Assembly (NCBI GenBank): GCA_030386875.1
Contig: CM059566.1
Coordinates: forward strand, 43,188,068-43,252,067
DNA from: Morinoia aosen
Lineage: Eukaryota; Arthropoda; Malacostraca; Amphipoda; Talitridae
Direction: 5' to 3'
DNA: 64,000 nt
The notes below the pieces were generated by a model. It was given only the letters and a program-made list of their open reading frames with translations. It ran no database searches and had not been told where the DNA came from. A program made the translations under genes and the position numbers. Numbering within the stretch: the first letter of the stretch is position 1; the number at the start of each line of letters is the position of its first letter. Of this stretch, positions 58,691 through 64,000 are shown piece after piece.

Positions 58691-61620
58691 TGTATGACGT
58701 ACGACGGGGATATATATAGACACGAACGTACGAGTACATTGGGACGGTCGGTCTAGATGACGGACGGCACCGGACCTTGTGCATACAACATTCCGGCACA
58801 GTGGGGCAAAAAAAATCAGCTCCGGTGTATAGAGGTCATCACTCTGCCTTGTGGCATGATCATAATATTAGAGCTATGGAAACGTACTCTACCGTGTAAA
58901 GTGGTACAGCATATACGGTCGTGTGTTTCAAGGCTGCATGCGGGGTTGGCCTATATAAAAGTTGAATGAAATATCCCCAGGTGTATTAGTTTTTTAATGG
59001 TTTGTTGATGGATGAATAAACATTCCAGAATTTTTTTGCGACATGAAGATTTAAACTTCTAAAGCATATTATTTTACAGATTGGCAAATGAGGTTCATTG
59101 GTAGTTAATAGCAAAGCTCATTGGTAATAAAAAATAAAATTGCTGCCCTGGAATTTTCAATTATAAATGCATAAACCTGGGGTCATCTCTTTATTCACCA
59201 TTTAAGGTAATTCATAAAGCAAGCGAACATAATCCGTGATATATCTGTAGCATTTCAAGCACATTTGACTATTCCCTCCGGGTGTGTCAACTCAACTTGG
59301 AGCATATAGTGTATGTACTCAACTACGTGCGAAGCAACTGCTGCTCAAGTTACTTTTCAAGCTCAGGAAACTCGGGCTATTTGTAGCAATTTCGGAGATT
59401 TCGTTTATCTTTTGCCAATCTCGACTATAAACTGATGATTAAGCCATAAATAGACGGCACTGCGCTGTTTGCACACACCCTAGATGGTTGCATGTCAGTT
59501 GTTATTAAATTGCATCGTTCAGTGCAACGTAATACTTCATGTCAGAGGGCTTTATTCATTCCATCTTATCACTATACTTGGTACTCGCTCTGTCTCTTGA
59601 AACACCACGGTAATCCGTTTGATGATCATTAATTGTTTTCTCTCTTAACTCATAGTCCATATTTTTTTAAGTGGTCCATGGTGTCTGTGAGACTGACAAG
59701 GGACATGTCGTTGGGCGAGTACGAACATATTTTTTACATTAATAAGTGTGCAAACATGCCCTGCAGACTTACAAGTATAAAACTCTCCTAGTATTTTTGT
59801 GAAATATTCTGCTATATCAGTTGAAGGGCGATATTAGCACTGAGGATAATGTTAGGCTAAATTTAATTCCCACCAATTATGGCAGAATGATAAATTTGGA
59901 ATCTATGACAATTAATCACATGAAAATCAGCTGGATATCCAATGAAAAAAATAAAGGATGTTTGCAATTTGTCATTAATGAGTGCATGGCTGTCTATTGA
60001 AGACACTCTCTTTTGAACATGATTTAGATGTTAAATTCAAATGTTTCGTTATTATACATGCTTGTTCTGTGCTGCGCCATGGTTCCCTTATCAAATAGCT
60101 GCGCAAACGGCAAAATGAGGATAACTGATATTTAAAAAAATCCTATTAAAATTATTGTATTTCTCTTTCATCCCTCGTTGGTGTTAATTTTATCATTTTT
60201 GTTTGATCAGTTCCCTAAAATTTCCCTCGAGCCTCCAACGATCCGCCTGTTTCAAAACAGCTAAAATAAAAGTCATCATAGCTTGTATAGTTGTACTCAT
60301 TACAGTGTTGTGCTCAGGTCTTACACTCATTTTTATCTCACAGTCTTACTTTTTTGTCAGAATATTTTGGATGACTTCCCTGAATGACCGTACATCGAAA
60401 TGTCATTTTTGAGAATATTCTATACAGTACTTTTACTCAGGACTGCAGTTAAATCACATGTATCTGAGGGTTCTTGTTCGCATTATATCTAGTGCTCGAG
60501 TTGAATTTTAAATGTCTTCCTTTTTTACATTTGCAATTAAACGAAGTTACATTGAAATTCTTGTTTGTTGTGTTTTCTTCTATTGATGATTGCTTTCACA
60601 CTACCTACTAAAGAATGGGTTTGAATTTCGGCTTTATTTTACGGCGAACTAGGTATTAATTTCATGGACTATATTTATCCACGCAGATATCATATATATA
60701 TGAAAATATAGTAAAGAAAAAGTGCAATCATTTTCCTAAGATGTATTCTCAACCAATGCGATTGAAACTGCTCAATGGAGACGTACCCCCGCTGCAGTAT
60801 AACAACACTTCACAAAATGGGTTGAGTTATTTAGGATTCCACATCGCACACGTAGCTGGTAACGAGAATCCGCTAATGATCGAGCGCAGGTGATCGCTAC
60901 CTTACATGTACACGCATGCCTACACGGCACAGACGACGCGCACAGCACATATGCTGCAGTCATGAAGTACACTCTGTACAAATGCACGTCGAGACGACCA
61001 TTGATGGGCAAGCTATGTGCTCTCATGTATTTGCGCGGCCCATGCCAACGCTGCGACTTTTAGTGAATACAAGTTATAAATATTTCGGGATGAAAATACT
61101 TTAAAAATTTGAATTACTTTGTTCTGTTTGAAAAAATTTGCGATTTGGAGGTTCGAAAATTGTTTGCAAGGCTTGAAAATAAAAGTTAATTGATCTAAAA
61201 CTGAGCGTATCAGTACGGTGATCATTGCAGCCGGCAGAGATGTGGGACTATAGTACTCATTAATTGGGGAATCAAAACTCTGAAATTGTTCCAAACATAA
61301 TTCTATCATTAATCATTTTTCTTGTTTCTAAAAGAGCATGAAATATAAGGTGTACGACGGCAAATATAAGGTGTAAGACATCAAATATAAGATGTCATAT
61401 ATATTTACCTGGTTGTACGTGGTGAGTGTTTTTGTAGCAGAACTTACTTTATATGCGCCATATTGAGACAGGCATCCTATAACTGCATGCAGACTATATA
61501 CCGCCTCACTTCTCTCACTTCAGCGTGCATGACAGCCTCAGTGAAGTCTGTGTCATAAATGTCTCAATCGTTTTGTTTGTGAGTTCGATTACCTATGCCT
61601 ATAGTGCATACCTTCACGAT
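58691..61620. other. Unassigned AT-rich sequence
   Basis: No gene is recognised. Short open frames at 58757-58969, 60203-60412, 60772-61026 (minus) and 61013-61309 (minus) have no motif. Near 61342-61395 AAATATAAGGTGTA-type words repeat three times about 22 bp apart. Confidence 0.4.
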
Positions 61621-62060
61621 GATGAGTAGTATTTTTGTTGAAACACCGATGAATATTGTTTTCCCCTTAAGAGGATGACTACTATTTTGCGAATACGGCA
61701 ATGATCACTTTTTCCCACTGATATATCAAATACTATTTTGTAAATAATGCAGTGAAAATCATTTTCCCCTATATATAGCTTCTATTTTGTTTATACGACA
61801 ATGAATATTATTTTACCGATAACGTAATGATATTATTTCGTTGATACAGCAATGAATATATTTCGAATGTATTGCAGTGACGTTAATGAATATTATTTAG
61901 CAGTAGTAAGTATTATTTACAGTTTGTAATCAGTTTGCATCGCGGTAATGAATGTTATTACCTCGCACCCTCGGCAATGAATTTGAAATTTTGCACCGCG
62001 ACAGTGAGTTCTATTATGCAGCCACGGTAATGAATATTATTCTACAATTCTGATAATGGA
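61621..62060 (+). repeat. Very degenerate AATGAATATTATT repeat
   Basis: AATGAATATTATTT and close variants recur about ten times at uneven spacing of 25-50 bp, often preceded by a C-G-rich word such as CGGC or CGACA. I infer an old AT-rich minisatellite. Confidence 0.5.
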
Positions 62061-63029
62061 AACTGTCTCAGTTAATGCCATAAAAAATAATTTCTCATTA
62101 CGTTATACATGGAAGTATATAGCATAGGCCTTTTTGTGTGTGTGGCGTACGCATAAAAAGGTAAAAATAAGCTACGATCGAGGTACGCTTGTGAAATACA
62201 TTTGTCTGCTGAATGTAGATTGCGTTGCATCTGTACTTCTCATTGCATCAATTGTGCATCTGAGAATAGCTCTTCACGCTCGCTGCTTCGTGTGTACTGT
62301 ATAGTATGATCACATGTTTGTTGTTGGAAAGCTTTGCCTAAAAAAGAAGAAATTTAAAATTCAACTTCAGCCCAAGATATAAGCGAACAAGCATGCTCTC
62401 AAACATATGATCAAACTTTAGTTCTGAGTGAATGAATGAACGAATGAATGAATACCAGTACCTCTGATTTTAAAAACGTCTGGTGACTTGGAGACTTCGA
62501 AATGTGTGAACCATCCAAGTATTTAGATGTACTCATCGTAAGGTATCTTTAACAAATTTCTGTTGCTGGCTACGTAAAATATGAAACTGAAATCAAACAG
62601 TCCATGCAGTCCATGGACTGCGTGGAGTTGTGGTGGCATTGATAAGAGAAATCGAATGAATGTCAAATGAATACTACGAGGTATTGGAAACTATAACCCC
62701 ACGTATTTATTTATGCGTCATACAAGTAAATCAAATAGAAGTGTTCACAACTAGCGGCGAGATTTGACTCGCTCAAGCGGGCCTTGACTTTTCCTTGAGA
62801 ACAAAATCGAAAATTATCATGATATCCATGAGACGAGTCTACTGAACAGAGAGCGATATTTTAAAAGAGCATGAAAGCGAGAAGACCAAATTAGACGAAG
62901 TTCTTGAAGATGAGCGCAGCTGCGACTACACTTAGGTATTGATGGTGCTGAATAGACCAAGACACTCGCAGAGGTGATGACATGGAAAAACTGTGAGCGC
63001 TTTCAGTGCTCGAGCAGATGATCCACAAC
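62061..63029. other. Unassigned AT-rich sequence
   Basis: No gene is recognised. A short AATG run (GAATGAATGAACGAATGAAT) lies at about 62431-62452. Confidence 0.4.
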
Positions 63030-63330
63030 ACTTTTGTGGCCGTGTGTACCAATAGCAGCGGGCCCGGGGGGCGGGGCCTTCACTCCGTACCATCCACCCC
63101 AGACTTCCTATTGGCCGAGACGAGACAAAAACGAGGAGGGTCATGAGGGGACCCCTCCAAAGGAGCCATGTGATTGGCGCAGAGAGGGGAAAAGAGGCCG
63201 GGCCTCAGCCCAACATGGGGCAGATTAGGCTGTTGGTTTAGAGTAAATTTTGGGAGACTTTAAGACGAACGGCGCGGGTGAGAGGGTCGCTCGAGCGTCG
63301 CTCTCCGCTGAGAAACTCGACCGGCCGCCG
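63030..63330 (+). promoter_or_regulatory. Candidate GC-rich promoter with CCAAT and GC boxes
   Basis: Within about 130 bp there are three CCAAT boxes: CCAAT at 63049-63053 and inverted ATTGG at 63110-63114 and 63173-63177. A GC box, GGGGGGCGGGGCC, lies near 63065-63077. CpG density rises through 63320. No TATA box is obvious. A splice-donor-like GCGGGTGAGA lies near 63276-63285. I infer the promoter and first exon of a gene that continues past the window on the plus strand, but orientation is a guess; CCAAT and GC boxes work in both directions. Confidence 0.45.
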
Positions 63331-64000
63331 CCGGTTGCCTTTGTTGACCTAGAGGTCGAGTTTAATTCTTGTTCTGTTTGCAAGAGAAACAAGTTCTGTT
63401 GTCGTTACCGCAGTTTGTCTAATATGTGCCTCGCCACCTCGCGTCACCGCCTTCCACCTCGCTCTTCTTAGGGGACTCTTCGTGAAATTTGTGAACTTAT
63501 CACTGGATTTGGCAAGATCCACTCTTTGCTAATTTATTCTCTGACTGCATTTTTAAATTGAATTATCCTCCAGCGCTTGTATGGAAACTGTTCTCCATTG
63601 CCTCTATTGCGTTACTCAAGATCAATGCGTTATCTGAAACGTGCATTATAGAGGAATAATAATTTTCGCGATCTTTTTCAGCGCGGAGTTAGTGGTGGAT
63701 TTCAATCCCGGTGAAACAAAAGAATTATTTTTGCATCGCGGCTCAGAAACACAAGTGATCAGTGAAAGTGTCAAGTCAGTGAGTGAAGTGCACGTGAATT
63801 GCATAACATGACTCGCTTTGTACATTTTATGCGTCTGTGCGTGAATTTTGAACGACATGCTTTGCTCTGCAATAGAATTAGCTATCTTAGCATCCTAAAA
63901 TTTACCCACATTTATGTCAGATGTTTCCACTATGGAGAAATGATTCACGCAAGGTTATTTCTTTGGTGCGAGACTTGGTCAATGTTGGAAGAGGATTAAA
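63331..64000. other. Sequence downstream of candidate promoter, no assignable exon
   Basis: The open frame at 63250-63471 lacks an ATG start and shows no known domain. Plus-strand ATGs near 63809 open a 60-odd codon frame to the window end with no motif. A 5' untranslated exon followed by an intron is compatible with what is seen. Confidence 0.3.

Overview
The window looks like gene-poor, repeat-rich nuclear DNA from an animal, most likely an arthropod and perhaps an insect. It is AT-rich, has no bacterial-style dense coding, and its open frames are almost all short or made of tandem repeats. The only proteins I recognise are transposon relics: a decayed mariner-family transposase (10.44-11.07 kb, minus) and the C-terminal part of a Penelope-like retroelement with a GIY-YIG endonuclease (56.86-57.75 kb, plus). 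A tRNA-derived SINE head (about 1.1 kb, minus) and several small inverted-repeat elements fit the same picture. I cannot name the species, and I find no intact host protein-coding gene.

Layout. 0-10 kb: mostly unremarkable AT-rich sequence with a SINE head, three short degenerate tandem repeats and a perfect hairpin. 10-20 kb: the mariner relic; two copies of a ~275-bp inverted-repeat element (13.05 and 18.76 kb); a 73-bp satellite split by two head-to-tail copies of a dispersed repeat; a palindromic foldback with a TA-flanked element at its centre. 20-35 kb: tandem arrays dominate, including a 37-bp array, a higher-order array of about seven 23-bp monomers per 160 bp, a 63-bp array, a TG-rich tract, and a 24-bp array that changes to a 29-bp form (32.87-34.46 kb). 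35-53 kb: few features; CAT/CAG-type trinucleotide tracts, a 19-bp TG-rich minisatellite, and GC-richer islands that could be regulatory.

The most structured region is 53.58-58.69 kb. A 42-bp tandem array is interrupted by a ~4.86-kb inverted-repeat element with CCCCGG-rich ends. It is flanked by an 8-bp duplication, and removing it restores the 42-bp phase. Inside it are a large imperfect palindrome (53.83-55.20 kb) and a second inverted-repeat element with TA flanks (56.02-58.25 kb). That second element holds the Penelope-like fragment, bounded by ~100-bp inverted repeats that each carry a hammerhead-ribozyme-like core.

The right end (63.03-63.5 kb) is GC-rich with a GC box and three CCAAT boxes. 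It may be the promoter and first untranslated exon of a gene lying beyond the window. The features do not form a pathway; they are layers of repeat insertion and tandem amplification.
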